A stretch of 64,000 bases of DNA, from contig NZ_LSIJ01000028.1 in the NCBI RefSeq assembly GCF_001556185.1, forward strand, positions 1 through 64,000. The letters are read 5' to 3'. This document shows, one piece after another, positions 63,464-64,000 of the stretch. The DNA comes from Sphingomonas sp. CCH10-B3. Its GTDB lineage: Bacteria > Pseudomonadota > Alphaproteobacteria > Sphingomonadales > Sphingomonadaceae. Position 1 is the stretch's first letter, and every line of letters starts with the position of its first letter. The notes beneath the pieces are model-generated. The model was given only the letters and a program-made list of their open reading frames with translations. It ran no database searches and was not told where the DNA came from. The translations under genes were made by a program, and so were the position numbers.

Positions 63464-64000
63464 GCGCCGATCGCCGCTTGTGCGCGGCCCTTCCACATGC
63501 CACCGCGCCCGCGCCAATGCGCCCAGGCCGACGCAAAAGTTTGGGCCGCGTAGAACAGCGCGATGGCGGGCAGCGCGACGCCCCACAAGGGCGAGCGACG
63601 ATAGAAGCGCAGCATCGGTTGGAAGGCGATCGTCATCAGCACCCACGCGGCAAGCCCAAGCCCGCGCGCATAGCCTTCGCCGAACAGGGTGAGCAAGACC
63701 GGGGCCAGGTAAATTAACGCCAACCCGACCAGAGTGCCCGCCAGCAGCACCGGCGAATAGCGCAGCTGTGCATAGGCCGATCGCGAGATCATCGCGCCGA
63801 CCGAGCCCCAGGTCTCATAACGCCGGATGCTGACCGAGCGATCGGTCAGCCCAAGCCAGACGCGGCCCTGCCGCTTCATCAGCGCGCCGAAAGCGCAATC
63901 GTCGATCAGCGCATTGCGGACCGCGGCGATGCCCCCGGCGGCTTCGAGCGCGTCGCGGCGCGCGAGCATGCACCCGCCCGCCGCCCCGCCGATGCCGGTC
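63460..64000 (-). CDS. hpnB: HpnB, hopene-associated glycosyltransferase (5' end outside window)
   Basis: Partial: only the C-terminal 180 or so residues are in the window. The visible part begins TGIGGAAGGCMLARRDALE, then NALIDDCAFGALMKRQGRVW, then three hydrophobic helices (SPVLLAGTLVGLALIYLAPV, GLAAWVLMTIAFQPM, LWGVALPAIALFYAA). This matches the GT2-family HpnB found at the head of hopanoid operons in Zymomonas and relatives. It probably glycosylates a hopanoid; the sugar is not evident. An internal ATG at 63969 is not the start, as conserved sequence continues before it. Confidence 0.85.
   Translation of the reverse strand, partial: TGIGGAAGGCMLARRDALEAAGGIAAVRNALIDDCAFGALMKRQGRVWLGLTDRSVSIRRYETWGSVGAMISRSAYAQLRYSPVLLAGTLVGLALIYLAPVLLTLFGEGYARGLGLAAWVLMTIAFQPMLRFYRRSPLWGVALPAIALFYAAQTFASAWAHWRGRGGMWKGRAQAAIGA

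Overview
The window is a contiguous, high-GC, gene-dense chromosomal segment of an alphaproteobacterium, most likely Sphingomonas or a close relative in the Sphingomonadaceae. Support comes from a complete hopanoid (hpn) cluster, a mutY / DUF721 (DciA) / DsbA-like / smc neighbourhood, a carboxypeptidase-regulatory-like TonB receptor, and short intergenic palindromic repeats of kinds I associate with sphingomonads. I see no prophage, transposase, plasmid functions or CRISPR array. The taxonomic call is inference; there is no rRNA gene here.

Layout. 0-6 kb: a LytTR response regulator and LytS-like kinase (minus strand), an HD-domain protein, and an Oar-like TonB-dependent receptor ending at a clear Rho-independent terminator. 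6-13 kb: ligA, a membrane-linked XRE regulator, recN, bamD, then manA, an unknown protein and a GT4 glycosyltransferase. 14-20.5 kb: DUF808 membrane protein, ABC-F ATPase, an NTF2-like protein translationally coupled to an ArsR-SRPBCC fusion whose start codon lies in a perfect 22-bp palindrome, then a VOC/SDR pair. 20.6-27 kb: smc, two DsbA-like proteins, a DciA-type DUF721 protein, and divergent mutY. 27-48 kb: mixed housekeeping genes, including a serine hydrolase, nudC, pheA, cytochrome c, LOG protein, extensin-like lipoprotein, flavoprotein, cytochrome b561, GT2, Nramp transporter, mtnP, HhH glycosylase, ferredoxin, rlmB, M28 peptidase, tRNA-Tyr, aminotransferase, tRNA-Gly, a methyltransferase-like membrane protein, gshA and rsmE.

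48.5-64 kb is the most coherent region: a hopanoid supercluster. It has isoprenoid precursor genes (dxs, ispH), squalene synthesis (hpnC, hpnD, hpnE), cyclisation (shc), side-chain extension (hpnH, hpnG), a glycosyltransferase (hpnB, cut by the window end), and a likely lipid-transport set (hpnN RND protein, MlaC-like hpnM, mlaA). It reads as a precursor-to-membrane pathway: DXP and HMBPP supply, FPP to squalene to hopene, adenosyl-hopane to a ribosyl-derived tail, and trafficking toward the outer membrane. Most junctions overlap (ATGA, GTGA, possibly CTGA), indicating coupled translation.

The most unusual observations are a 77-bp palindromic repeat lying in frame inside hpnG, with an equally long sister copy in the hpnE-shc gap; the ArsR-SRPBCC operator overlapping its own start codon; hpnN apparently lacking a standard start unless CTG is used; and an MlaA homologue without a lipobox cysteine but with a Pro-Thr repeat tail. 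At least three families of intergenic palindromic repeats sit in the gaps between operons.
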